Positions 1 through 9,240 of a stretch of DNA of 64,000 bases are shown here, one piece after another (the first letter of the stretch is position 1; each line of letters begins with the position of its first letter). Source of the DNA: Flaviramulus_B aquimarinus (GTDB taxonomy: Bacteria; Bacteroidota; Bacteroidia; Flavobacteriales; Flavobacteriaceae); assembly GCF_039543205.1 (NCBI RefSeq), contig NZ_BAABJH010000006.1, positions 124,001 through 188,000 of the forward strand, in the 5' to 3' direction. Below the pieces are notes generated by a model. That model was not told the origin of the DNA, searched no databases, and was given only the letters and a program-made list of their open reading frames with translations. Position numbers and translations under genes: made by a program.

Positions 1-3000
1 TTGATTCTGGAACAAAATAAGCATTCATGGTATCTCCATTTGGAGTAAAGGCGTTTGGCATTACAATACTATAACCTTTTTCGACATTTAGAATAATCTG
101 TTTAGTGTAAACACATCCAAATGGGTAGGTTACGGTTTGTATTACGGTGTAATTGCCTTCGTTAATATATATATGAGCTGGGTTTTCTTCTGCTGAAAAA
201 TTACCATCTCCAAAATCCCAAGACACTGAAATATAATCACCAATAGCAGTATTTGTAAACTGAATAGGATCTTGTATAGAATAAAACCCGAATGTACTGA
301 ATGCATTTGATGTTACTGTGAAATCTGCATCACCTAAAACAGGAATTTCTACATTGTATGAAAAATTGGTTGTGCAACCTAAGCTATCAGAAACATCAAT
401 AATAACCAAACCGTTTTGGTTTGTGTTCATTGTTTCGCCATTTGTCCCACTAACTACTCCACTAGACCAATTTATAGTGTAAGGAGGCACGCCTCCAGAT
501 ACTTGAGCAACAAAAGATTGGTCAACTGTTTTGGTGTCACAATCAAAATCGGTAACTGTATCTACATTGACTTCTAGAGGGGTAAACCTATTGATAGGCC
601 AATCTCCAGAAATTTGACAATTATTAGCATCATTTATGGTAACAGAATAGTTTCCTGGAGGAATGTTGTTTAAATCTTCTGTAGTTGCTCCATTTGACCA
701 CGAATATGTTAAAGGTAGTGTGCCTCCTGTAACAATTAAATTAATGGCTCCGCTATTGGAATCATTACAATCTAGAGCATCTGTTGTATTAGCTGAAAGT
801 GCTAGTTCATCAGGTTCGGTAATTGTAAAAGTTTCAGTGATAATACAAGGCGTGCCATCCGTAATGGTTACGGTATAGGTGCCTGGTCCAATGTTATTGC
901 GTTCAATGCCTGCAGTAGCATCATCATCCCAAGCGAGTGTTACGGGGGCTATGCCACCAATGAGATTTAATACAATTCGTGCATCACTTTCTCCAAAACA
1001 AGACACATTATTTACGTCTGGTGTTATGCTGAAAATTGGAGCTTCATCAATAACTATATTGGCTTGTTTTATGCAATTGGTATTGTCTGTTATAGTAATA
1101 ATATAAGTCCCTGCAGATAAATTTGTTTGTGCCATTCCGGATCCTAAATTACTCCAAGCAATGGTGTAAGGCGGATTCCCTCCAGATATATTGTTAATAG
1201 TTATAGAGGCATCGTTATCACCATAACATTCAATTTCTGTTGCAGTATAATCTATAATAATTTCATCGGTTTGAATTAAAATAACTTCTAAGGTATCTGT
1301 ACAATTGGATTTATCGGTTACCGTTAGGTTGTAGGTGCCAGCAAATAACCCTGTTAGATTTTGAAGATTGCTGGTAAATCCATTGGGTCCTATCCAGGAG
1401 TAAGCATAATCAAAGGTTCCAGCGCTAACCTCAATTAATCGCCCACCGGAAACATTAACATTAATTTCGCCTGTAGCATCCCCAAAGCAAATAATATTGA
1501 CTTGATTTGTAAGGTTAGCATTCAATTCTGCAGGTTCGATTATTGAGAAATTTTGAACAATAGGAGTGCAGTTATTAGCATCAGTTACGGTTATTTCATA
1601 ATTGCCAGGACCAAGGTTTGTTAAATCTTCGTTAGTTGCAAAGGCCATTCCATTTCTTGTCCAATTATAAGTGTATGGTGTTGTTCCTCCAAATATTTCG
1701 AGGCCAATGGTGCCGTCATTTGCTCCGAAACAAGAAATGGTTTCAGGATCGAAATCGATGGTACTAAAAATCAATTCATTAGGCTCGGTAATTGTAAAGT
1801 TTCTTGTGAATGGACAACCGCCAAGATCATTAATGATTAAGGTGTAGTTGCCAGGTTCTAAATTACTAATATCCTCATTTGAGCTAGTAAAGCCATTAGG
1901 GCCGGTCCAAGAAATCTGGTATGGATTTCCTGTTGTAAATGGTACGCCACCAGCTATCGATATGTCAATTGAACCAGTATTTGATAAATAACAGTCGCTG
2001 TTTATAAGATTGTCGCTAATACTAATTGATGGATTAACTGTTATGGTAACTTGAAAATCATTACCAATACAAATACCAGAAGTTGGTGTAACTGTGTAGG
2101 TTACAGTTGAAGGATTTGTGGTATTGTTTACCAAGGTTTGGCTGATGTTATTTTGAGGAGTACTTTCATTTAAAGCACCAGTTACAGTGCCTAAGGGATT
2201 GATGACAGGATTGGTCCATGTGTAAGTTGTTCCAACAGGAGCAATGTCGCCTCCAGAATTATCTGGTGCAATAGTAAACGCATTACCGCTACAAATAATA
2301 TCTGTTTTTGGATTGATACTTGGTGTTTGATTGATTGTGATTTCTGCAATATTAGAAGTGATCTGAGTACAGCCACCTGAGGAAAAAGTAATAATAGCGT
2401 AATAATACATAGTGCCGACTGTTCCTGAAGGTGGATTATAAGAGGTGTCAGTTTCACCAGTAATGGCCATTCCCGTTGTTGAATCGTTTACAGTATTAGA
2501 ATACCATTGATAGGTTGGTGTGCCTACGCCGTTTGCGTAAGAAATGGAAAGCTGATTTAATGCATCGCCTAAACAATAGGTATCTGAAATAGGTTGTGTC
2601 GTAAAAATTGGAGCAGGATTTACATTGACTTCCGATGTGTTGCTAACCACACTACAACCCGCACCTGGTTGGGTGATAATAGCGTAATAATATAATGTTC
2701 CAACGGTTGTGGTTGGTGGTGTGAATATACTGTTTGTTGCTCCAGAGATTAATGTTCCGCCAGAATTTGAGTTTGTGGTATTACTGTACCATTGGTAGTT
2801 GTATATATTACCTAATCCGCCACTAACTGTTACCTCTAAATCTTGTGGTGTAATACCTTGGCAGAGTGTTTGGGTGGTTATAGGTTGTGTAGTTATAATA
2901 GGGTCGTCTACAACAATTACTTCAGCGACTTCACTTGTTGTGTCACTACAACCACTTCCAGTAAGTGAAATGATTAGATAATAATAATAGTTGCCAGAAA

Positions 3001-5896
3001 CGTTAAAAGTAGGAGGGGTATAGTTGATATTATTTGCTCCAGCTATAATTGTTCCTCCAGTATTAGAATTGGTAGTATTGTTATACCATTGGTAGCTTAT
3101 TGTGCCCGTACCCCCAGAATGTGTTACAGAAAGCGCGGAAGCAATATCGCCACCATTACAAATACTTTGTGTTGGTATAGGGTTGGTGTCTATTTGAATG
3201 CCATCAACGATTTCTATTCTTGCCGTATTAGAAGTAATCTCATTACAACCAGCTCCAGATGTAAATGATGCAACACAATAATAATAAGTAATACCCACAG
3301 AGCTATTTGGAGGGGTGTAAGTTGAAGAGATCTCTCCGGTAATTAAAGTGCCGCCAGTATTTGAATTTATTGGGTTACTATACCATTGATAGGTTGGCGT
3401 ACCTGGGCCGTTTACGGTAACAGATAATGTGTTTAGTGGCCCATTTAAACAAACGGTTTCAGGTAAAGGTTGGCTGGTGAATTCTGGAGCAGGATCCACA
3501 GTTATAACTAAGGTTACTGAACTGCCATCGCAACCACCAACTGATGGTGTAATAGTATATAAAATATCTTGAGAAATGGTATTTGAGTTAAAAATAGTTT
3601 GAACAGGAATAATATCTGTGTTTCCAGAAGCTATAAATCCAGTGACTCCAACTGGAGCTGTAGTTGTCCATGTATATGTTGTGTTTGTAATATCTGAGGT
3701 TAAAGTGATTTCTGAAGTGTCTGTCCCAGAACAAATAGTTTGCGTTAGATTGGTGTTCGTAATTGTTGGAATGGGGTTTACTGCAAAGTCTTCAGTATCT
3801 GTAGTTGTTCCACAGTTATTCGTTACACTAAATGTTATTTGGTAATTCCCAGGAGTGGCATAAACTATAGTGCCAGGATTTAAAGTGTTTGCAGTTGCGG
3901 GTGTTCCACCAGGAAAATTCCAAGTATATGTTGGGGTTTCTGAGTTTGGGGCACATGTATTGACCGTAGCAATGGGGTCTATAGATGCCATTCCACAAAA
4001 ATCAGAAACAGGATTAATACTTGTAGTTGGAGGTCTTTTTACTTCTATGGTATCAGAAATTGAATCACTTCCACAAGAATTTGTTGTTGTTAAAGTTAGT
4101 GTATATGTGCCAGCTGTAATAAAACTTAAGGAAGGCGAAGCCGAGTTTTCATCTGTACCATTTGTAAAACTCCAGTTTTCAGGTGCTGTACCACAAAAGT
4201 CAGAACTATAAGTAACCTCCCATAGGTATGTGTCGTTTCCGCAACTTTCGCTTAAATCTGTATTATTCGTTGTTTCAACAGCAAGCGGCGAACAGCCATT
4301 GTTTGTGTTTAAGTTAAATGCTGCTATTAGTGCTGGTTCAATACATATGGTTTTAGTTATGGTATTGGTAACGCCACAAGAGTTTTCAGCATATAGCGAA
4401 ACCGTATAGGTTCCGGGATTGGTGTATATATGGCTTGGGTCTCTTTGAGTAGATGTTGTTCCGTCTCCAAAATCCCAAAAATAACCATCATTAACACTAC
4501 AGTCGTTACTGTATCCGTTCATTGATGTGTTAACAAATTGAACTGGAGTATTAACACAACTAATAGGTGGATCATCAAAATCTACTTCAGGTTTTCTTAA
4601 AATAACAATAGGGCCAGCTGTTAAATTGGTCTGTCCGCAAGATGTTGTAATAGCTAAAAAAACGGTGTAGCTATTTGGGCAGCTAGATTCGGTGTATGTA
4701 TGTGGAATAGGAAAATCTTGTGAATTTGCAGGGTCCGAAGCATTAAAATAAACGGATGCTTCTAATTGTGCTTGCGTATAGGTTTCGGTAACAGTATCTC
4801 CAAAGTCGACAAAATAATTGGTATCGGGTGGGTTAGTGGCCCAAGAGCCAATAGCAAATTCAATAGGAGAAATAGGCGTACATAAATTTACGGTATTTCC
4901 AGGGTTAACAATAGCGCCAGTCGGGTTACTTGAGTTTTTTATTAAATAAGTAACCGTATTGTCGCAATTAGCTCCTATACCAGTTATTCTCATATTAAAA
5001 GATCCTAATTGTGTATATGTATGTGTGGCTGGAAAGGTAGCATTGGTTTCAATGGTGCTACCATCTCCCCAATCTATATTATAAGAGTTTATACAAGCAG
5101 AAGAAACATTATCTATGCCAACATTAATAGTATAGGAAGGGTCTGTAGTATTGTTTCCACAGTTGTTGAATGGGTTAAACTGATTATCTGTGTCAATAAA
5201 TGATAAGTTTGGTTTTTCTTGAACAAGAACAGGTTTGGTTATGGAATTACTACAACCGTTAGTGTCGGTAACAGTAAGCGTTACGTTTACGTTTTCAGTA
5301 CCGCAACCTACAGATGTAAAGATATGGGTTGGATTATTGGCTGTGCTTGTACTGCCATCGTCTGTAAAAGTCCAGCTATATGTAAACGGTCCATTTCCTG
5401 TAACATTTGAAGTGAAATTTACAGAAGTTCCAGCACATGCACCAGCATTATTAAATGTAAAATCTACAGTAGGTTCACTAACAACAACAGTTGCAGTATC
5501 GCTTGTATTTGTTGTGTCATTGGTGCTGTCTGTAACAGAAATAAGTTGGTAGATAAAAGTGTCTACAGTATTAGTGTTAACATTTATGCTTACAGAATCA
5601 TTTGTCCCAATTGTACTTATGGTTTGATTTGCCCCACCATTTATAGTATATGTAAAGGTGTAAGGTTCATTTCCTCCAGAACCTGTAAAGGTTATTTGAG
5701 GAAAAGGGGTGTCATTTCTGCAGACTTCAGTTGAACCAGAAATTGATGCAGCTGGCGGAAGTGAATCATCTGCAATTGAGTTATCTGTAGTGGAAATGAT
5801 TTTTTCTTTATGTGTAAAACCAATGTTATTTAAAGCAAAAACAGATAGGGTTATTATAAAAAAAGAGACGAATGTAAGAAAAAGATTCTTTTTCAT
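1..5896 (-). CDS. Giant T9SS-secreted adhesin with PKD, Ig-like and SprB repeats (3' end cut by window)
   Basis: I translated this frame from the ATG at 5896 to the window edge without meeting a stop: about 1965 codons, and the gene is not finished. A signal peptide (MKKNLFLTFVSFFIITLSVFA) opens the protein. Next come PKD-type domains (motifs such as WDFGDGTTSTQRDPSHIYT), then four Ig-like repeats of 95-99 residues around residues 800-1190, each marked by YQWYSN...GG and YYYAI. Seven SprB-type repeats of about 80 residues follow at roughly 1285-1785 (CFGxxDGxI...GGxxPYTxxW...LxxGxYxxxITD). A last PKD domain leads into IVMPNAFTPNGDTMNAYF, the start of the gliding-motility-associated C-terminal domain (CHU_C, T9SS type B sorting signal). 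Family knowledge: such proteins are exported by T9SS and act as cell-surface adhesins, some in gliding. Which surface it binds cannot be told. The gene is transcribed away from the divergent patatin gene. Confidence 0.93.
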   Translation of the reverse strand, partial: MKKNLFLTFVSFFIITLSVFALNNIGFTHKEKIISTTDNSIADDSLPPAASISGSTEVCRNDTPFPQITFTGSGGNEPYTFTYTINGGANQTISTIGTNDSVSINVNTNTVDTFIYQLISVTDSTNDTTNTSDTATVVVSEPTVDFTFNNAGACAGTSVNFTSNVTGNGPFTYSWTFTDDGSTSTANNPTHIFTSVGCGTENVNVTLTVTDTNGCSNSITKPVLVQEKPNLSFIDTDNQFNPFNNCGNNTTDPSYTINVGIDNVSSACINSYNIDWGDGSTIETNATFPATHTYTQLGSFNMRITGIGANCDNTVTYLIKNSSNPTGAIVNPGNTVNLCTPISPIEFAIGSWATNPPDTNYFVDFGDTVTETYTQAQLEASVYFNASDPANSQDFPIPHTYTESSCPNSYTVFLAITTSCGQTNLTAGPIVILRKPEVDFDDPPISCVNTPVQFVNTSMNGYSNDCSVNDGYFWDFGDGTTSTQRDPSHIYTNPGTYTVSLYAENSCGVTNTITKTICIEPALIAAFNLNTNNGCSPLAVETTNNTDLSESCGNDTYLWEVTYSSDFCGTAPENWSFTNGTDENSASPSLSFITAGTYTLTLTTTNSCGSDSISDTIEVKRPPTTSINPVSDFCGMASIDPIATVNTCAPNSETPTYTWNFPGGTPATANTLNPGTIVYATPGNYQITFSVTNNCGTTTDTEDFAVNPIPTITNTNLTQTICSGTDTSEITLTSDITNTTYTWTTTAPVGVTGFIASGNTDIIPVQTIFNSNTISQDILYTITPSVGGCDGSSVTLVITVDPAPEFTSQPLPETVCLNGPLNTLSVTVNGPGTPTYQWYSNPINSNTGGTLITGEISSTYTPPNSSVGITYYYCVASFTSGAGCNEITSNTARIEIVDGIQIDTNPIPTQSICNGGDIASALSVTHSGGTGTISYQWYNNTTNSNTGGTIIAGANNINYTPPTFNVSGNYYYYLIISLTGSGCSDTTSEVAEVIVVDDPIITTQPITTQTLCQGITPQDLEVTVSGGLGNIYNYQWYSNTTNSNSGGTLISGATNSIFTPPTTTVGTLYYYAIITQPGAGCSVVSNTSEVNVNPAPIFTTQPISDTYCLGDALNQLSISYANGVGTPTYQWYSNTVNDSTTGMAITGETDTSYNPPSGTVGTMYYYAIITFSSGGCTQITSNIAEITINQTPSINPKTDIICSGNAFTIAPDNSGGDIAPVGTTYTWTNPVINPLGTVTGALNESTPQNNISQTLVNNTTNPSTVTYTVTPTSGICIGNDFQVTITVNPSISISDNLINSDCYLSNTGSIDISIAGGVPFTTGNPYQISWTGPNGFTSSNEDISNLEPGNYTLIINDLGGCPFTRNFTITEPNELIFSTIDFDPETISCFGANDGTIGLEIFGGTTPYTYNWTRNGMAFATNEDLTNLGPGNYEITVTDANNCTPIVQNFSIIEPAELNANLTNQVNIICFGDATGEINVNVSGGRLIEVSAGTFDYAYSWIGPNGFTSNLQNLTGLFAGTYNLTVTDKSNCTDTLEVILIQTDEIIIDYTATEIECYGDNDASITINNISGGNPPYTIAWSNLGSGMAQTNLSAGTYIITITDNTNCIKQANIVIDEAPIFSITPDVNNVSCFGESDARIVLNLIGGIAPVTLAWDDDATAGIERNNIGPGTYTVTITDGTPCIITETFTITEPDELALSANTTDALDCNDSNSGAINLIVTGGTLPLTYSWSNGATTEDLNNIPPGNYSVTINDANNCQISGDWPINRFTPLEVNVDTVTDFDCDTKTVDQSFVAQVSGGVPPYTINWSSGVVSGTNGETMNTNQNGLVIIDVSDSLGCTTNFSYNVEIPVLGDADFTVTSNAFSTFGFYSIQDPIQFTNTAIGDYISVSWDFGDGNFSAEENPAHIYINEGNYTVIQTVTYPFGCVYTKQIILNVEKGYSIVMPNAFTPNGDTMNAYFVPES
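530..2045 (-). repeat. SprB-type repeat array (about seven units of 230-260 nt)
   Basis: Conserved Cys positions recur near 1990, 1725, 1480, 1222, 995, 763 and 537, giving a period of about 240 nt. Units read CFGANDGTIGLEIFGGTTPY, CFGDATGEINVNVSGG, CYGDNDASITINNISGG and CFGESDARIVLNLIGG, each followed by a YxxxW segment and LxPGxYxxTITD. This is the SprB repeat (Pfam PF13573) by pattern, known from the SprB gliding adhesin and other Bacteroidota surface proteins. The units are diverged at DNA level, so the array is older than the Ig-like one. Confidence 0.85.
2300..3490 (-). repeat. Four tandem Ig-like repeats inside the adhesin gene
   Basis: The codons for the YQWY core recur on the minus strand with plus-strand anchors (taccatt) at 3381, 3084, 2787 and 2502. 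The spacing is 297, 297 and 285 nt, that is 99, 99 and 95 residues. Each unit encodes a variant of QWYSNTTNSNTGGTLI followed by TPPTxxVGTxYYY. The near-identical length and shared wording point to tandem duplication within the gene. This array is a likely site of assembly collapse or of length variation between strains. Confidence 0.85.
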
Positions 5897-6116
5897 GTAG
5901 AAAAAATATATTAATAGCAAACACTAAAATAAATATTCTTTTTTAATGAAACATTATTTTAATAGAATTAATATCATTTTTATGAATATATCCCCATTAT
6001 TAGGTATGTAATTTTTCGATATAAATCATTTTGGATAGTTTTTTAATATTTTAAATGATTTTCAGAAGAAAATAATATCTTTATCTGGAGACTTTAAAAG
6101 ACATAAGAAAACTTAA

Positions 6117-7037
6117 ATGAGAGCATTGGTAATATCAGGAGGAGGCAGTAAAGGTGCATATGCAGGGGGTGTTGCTGAATATTTAATTAAAGAAGAAGGT
6201 AGGGATTATGATATGTTTTTAGGAACATCTACCGGAAGTTTATTAATACCTCATCTTGCAGCTGGAAAAATTGATAAAATCCATAAAGTATTTACTAATG
6301 TAAATCAAAGCAATATCTTTAGCGTAAACCCTTTTGTACTTCGTAAAAAGGGTAATAGGGAATTTGTATCTATAGATTTTTTAAACTCATTATGGCAGTT
6401 TATTAAAATGAAACGAACTTTTGGAGAAAGTAAAGCGCTGCGACGTTATTTAAAAAAGAATTTTACTTATGATGAATTCAAATTAATACGTGAAACCAAA
6501 GATGATGTCGTGGTTACGGTTTCCAATTTATCTAAAAACATCGTAGAATATAAATCTATAAGAGATTTTAGTTATGATGAATTTTGTGATTGGATATGGA
6601 TTTCTTGTAATTATATTCCCTTTATGTCATTGGTCAAAAAAAATGGATTTGAATATGCTGATGGAGCTTTTGGTTGTGTCGTTCCAATTCGAGAAGCTAT
6701 TTTGCGAGGCGCAAAAGAAATCGACGCTATTATTTTGGAGTCAGAAAGTATGCAATACAACAAAGTTCTTGGTAAGAATCCTTTTTCGTTAATGATTAGT
6801 TTATTTGGGCACTTATTAGATCAAGTAGAACGTAGTGATATTTTAATAGGTAAGCTGGCGGCAAAAAATAAAGACGTTAAGCTTAATTTGTATTACACAC
6901 CTGCTAAGCTTACTGAAAACTCATTAATATTTAATAAAAAATTAATGACCTCTTGGTGGCAACAAGGCTATTATTATGCTAAGAAAAAGTGTGAGTATGC
7001 CCGTTCTAATGAGTTGCGTTTGGATAATTTACCATAA
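6117..7037 (+). CDS. Patatin-like phospholipase / acyl hydrolase
   Basis: The 306-residue protein begins with the oxyanion-hole motif GGGSKG (residues 8-13), followed by the nucleophile elbow GTSTG with Ser38 and the catalytic Asp in ADGAFG (Asp182). This Ser-Asp dyad is the signature of patatin-family lipid acyl hydrolases, which release fatty acids from phospholipids or related esters. No signal peptide or membrane segment is visible, so it is probably cytoplasmic or membrane-peripheral. Its 3' end overlaps the converging gene at 7029 by 9 bp, so the pair share no terminator. The substrate is unknown. It is not the outer-membrane PlpD type, because there is no POTRA or beta-barrel part. Confidence 0.9.
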   Translation: MRALVISGGGSKGAYAGGVAEYLIKEEGRDYDMFLGTSTGSLLIPHLAAGKIDKIHKVFTNVNQSNIFSVNPFVLRKKGNREFVSIDFLNSLWQFIKMKRTFGESKALRRYLKKNFTYDEFKLIRETKDDVVVTVSNLSKNIVEYKSIRDFSYDEFCDWIWISCNYIPFMSLVKKNGFEYADGAFGCVVPIREAILRGAKEIDAIILESESMQYNKVLGKNPFSLMISLFGHLLDQVERSDILIGKLAAKNKDVKLNLYYTPAKLTENSLIFNKKLMTSWWQQGYYYAKKKCEYARSNELRLDNLP

Positions 7038-7550
7038 ATCTGAAAGTTCATCTTTTATAAAAGATAATGCTGCATCACTAGGTGAACGACGTTCCATCAT
7101 TTCTGTTAAAACCACTTCCCTTAATTTATTTGCTGTATCTGTTTTTTCAAGCATACTAGCCTTTCTTATAAGTTGAATAGTAGCGTTTTTTGCTGTAGTT
7201 ATAATGCTCCAGCATTTGTCACTTATATATATTTGTTGCGATAAATTATGCTCAAATTCCTGTTCGATGTTTTGTATAAGTAAAGATTCATAATCTTCTT
7301 TATTTGAAGATGTTGGAGTTGTTCTTACAAGTAGTTTAGATGGTGAAATTCGTTCCAGAAAAATAGCCATACGTTCGTAAGCTTGAAGACGTAATGGCAT
7401 GGCATTTACTTGCAAGTCTTTTTTAAGCAGAAAACGTCTACGACCATCTTCGTTTTTTGTGTGCTCTCTAAAAAAATAATAAGCAATAATTCCAGTGATT
7501 AATGAAGGAATGGTAAATAAAAAAAGGTCTATAATTCTACTAATTTCCAT
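7029..7550 (-). CDS. Conserved flavobacterial membrane-anchored protein of unknown function
   Basis: This 173-residue protein has one N-terminal transmembrane helix (about residues 7-27, DLFLFTIPSLITGIIAYYFF) followed by a short basic stretch (RRRFLLKK) that places the rest in the cytoplasm. The soluble part is helical and includes the phrase PLRLQAYERMAIFLERISPS. I recognise the type as a protein common in Bacteroidota but know no function. It stands alone on its strand: the next minus-strand gene upstream starts at 9239 and ends 130 nt away at 7683. The N-terminal anchor and length are clear; everything else is open. Confidence 0.8.
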   Translation of the reverse strand: MEISRIIDLFLFTIPSLITGIIAYYFFREHTKNEDGRRRFLLKKDLQVNAMPLRLQAYERMAIFLERISPSKLLVRTTPTSSNKEDYESLLIQNIEQEFEHNLSQQIYISDKCWSIITTAKNATIQLIRKASMLEKTDTANKLREVVLTEMMERRSPSDAALSFIKDELSDLW

Positions 7551-7682
7551 AAGGTATAGTTTTAGTTACAAACTTAATGGGTTTAAGTTTATTCTACAAG
7601 AAATTATTGGATAGTATAATAGGAGATTATTTTTCAAGTGAATCTCTGTGCAACTAGTTTTTAAAGCGACAGTAACTGAAAA

Positions 7683-9239
7683 CTAATAACTCCCTCCCAA
7701 ATATATACAATCCTTTAATGTTTGCATACCGTTAAATGGAACGGTAGTTTTCTCATACCTATATGTTCTGCTTAATTCTTTAGATAAGTTGTAGTCTCCT
7801 ACATTTATTTCAATATCATCCATTTTAAATTGACAAGGATGTTCGTGTCCTGCAGCATGCGTGATTTCAATAAACTCTTTTCTAAAGGTTTTAAAATATT
7901 GAGCTAAGCGTTCAGATTTTAAAGTTGGGTCAATCCCATTTTGTAACCATTTGCTTTGTGTGGCTACGCCACTAGGGCAACGGTTTGTATGACATACCTG
8001 AGCCTGGATGCAACCAATACTCATCATGGCTTCTCTAGCTACATTTATACAATCTGCACCCATAGCAAATGCCATAGCAGCTTTGGCAGGAAATCCAAGT
8101 TTGCCGCTTCCTATAAATACAATACGTTCAGACAGGCCTTTGTTTTTAAAAAGACGATATAGATCGCTAAAACCATAAACCCAAGGTAAAGACATATGGT
8201 CAGCAAAACTTGGTGGAGCTGCACCTGTGCCACCCTCGCCACCATCAACGGTAATAAAATCAGGGCCTTTTCCGGTTTTAAGCATCATGTTAGCAAGTTC
8301 TTGCCATTGGTCTAATTTACCAATAGCAGCTTTAATGCCTACCGGTAAACCAGTAGCTTCTGCTATATTTTCAATAAAATCGACCATTTCTGGTACATTG
8401 GAAAATGCTTTATGGTTTGGGGGCGAAAGGACATCTTTACCAACCTCAACACCTCTAATATTTGCAATTTCTTTTGTGATTTTAGCTCCTGGTAAGACAC
8501 CGCCTTTACCTGGTTTAGCACCTTGGGATAACTTAATTTCTATAGCTCTTATAAATGGATTGTCTTTAACCAATTGTATCATTTTTTCCATAGAAAACCC
8601 GCCGTCTTCAGTACGAACTCCAAAATAGCCCGTTCCAAAATGAAATACTACGTCGCCGCCGTTGCTGTGGTATGGAGATAAACCGCCTTCTCCTGTATTG
8701 TGGTAAGCACCAACGATTTTAATACCTTTGTTTAAGGATTCTATTGCTTTTGCAGAAAGCGAACCAAAGCTCATGGCAGATACATTTATAACCGATGCTG
8801 GACGAAATGGTCTTTTTCGTTTATTGAATTCACCCATAATTTTGGCACAAGGCAAAAAGGTTTTGTCTATTTTGTTAGGATGGTTTTCGGTTACTTTATA
8901 AGGCATCATAGCATTATTGATAAAAATGTGTTGATGGGCATAAATATCTCTATCTGTACCAAAACCTTCATAATTATTTTCTTTTTTTGCAGAAGCGTAA
9001 ATCCAACCGCGTTCTATTCGATTAAAAGGTAATTCTTCCCTGTTGTTTGCCACGAAATATTGACGCATTTCTGGACCAATGCTTTCTAACCAGTAACGTA
9101 GGTGCCCAACAATAGGGTAGTTGTGGCTAATGGTATGTGACTTCTGAAAAAATATATCGCGTATGGCTACAATTGCGAGAACAATTAAAACCCAACCCCA
9201 CCAAGCTATGTTTGATAAAAAATCTAATAGTACGTCCAT
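7683..9239 (-). CDS. FMN-binding glutamate synthase family protein
   Basis: The 518-residue protein carries the FMN-binding (beta/alpha)8 domain of glutamate synthase large subunits. VDGGEGGTGAAPPSFADHM is the flavin/substrate loop, and CIQAQVCHTNRCPSG gives the C-x5-C-x4-C pattern that binds the 3Fe-4S cluster in GltB. An N-terminal membrane helix (about residues 7-27, NIAWWGWVLIVLAIVAI) precedes it. There is no glutamine amidotransferase domain and no gltD partner nearby, so it cannot be called a complete glutamate synthase. Members of this stand-alone family have no firmly settled reaction. The next gene upstream, an M20 peptidase, ends one base away at 9241, so the two are probably cotranscribed. 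Confidence 0.9.
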   Translation of the reverse strand: MDVLLDFLSNIAWWGWVLIVLAIVAIRDIFFQKSHTISHNYPIVGHLRYWLESIGPEMRQYFVANNREELPFNRIERGWIYASAKKENNYEGFGTDRDIYAHQHIFINNAMMPYKVTENHPNKIDKTFLPCAKIMGEFNKRKRPFRPASVINVSAMSFGSLSAKAIESLNKGIKIVGAYHNTGEGGLSPYHSNGGDVVFHFGTGYFGVRTEDGGFSMEKMIQLVKDNPFIRAIEIKLSQGAKPGKGGVLPGAKITKEIANIRGVEVGKDVLSPPNHKAFSNVPEMVDFIENIAEATGLPVGIKAAIGKLDQWQELANMMLKTGKGPDFITVDGGEGGTGAAPPSFADHMSLPWVYGFSDLYRLFKNKGLSERIVFIGSGKLGFPAKAAMAFAMGADCINVAREAMMSIGCIQAQVCHTNRCPSGVATQSKWLQNGIDPTLKSERLAQYFKTFRKEFIEITHAAGHEHPCQFKMDDIEINVGDYNLSKELSRTYRYEKTTVPFNGMQTLKDCIYLGGSY

Positions 9240-9240
9240 T

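Noticed and set aside
663..5900. Series of plus-strand ORFs of 60-113 codons across the left 6 kb.
   Set aside because: They are shadows of the minus-strand adhesin. Repeated Thr/Asn codons leave the opposite frames open, and none has a protein-like start or family resemblance.
7956..8628. Plus-strand ORFs of 68 and 133 codons inside the glutamate-synthase-like gene.
   Set aside because: Antisense to a well-conserved FMN domain; no recognisable protein features.
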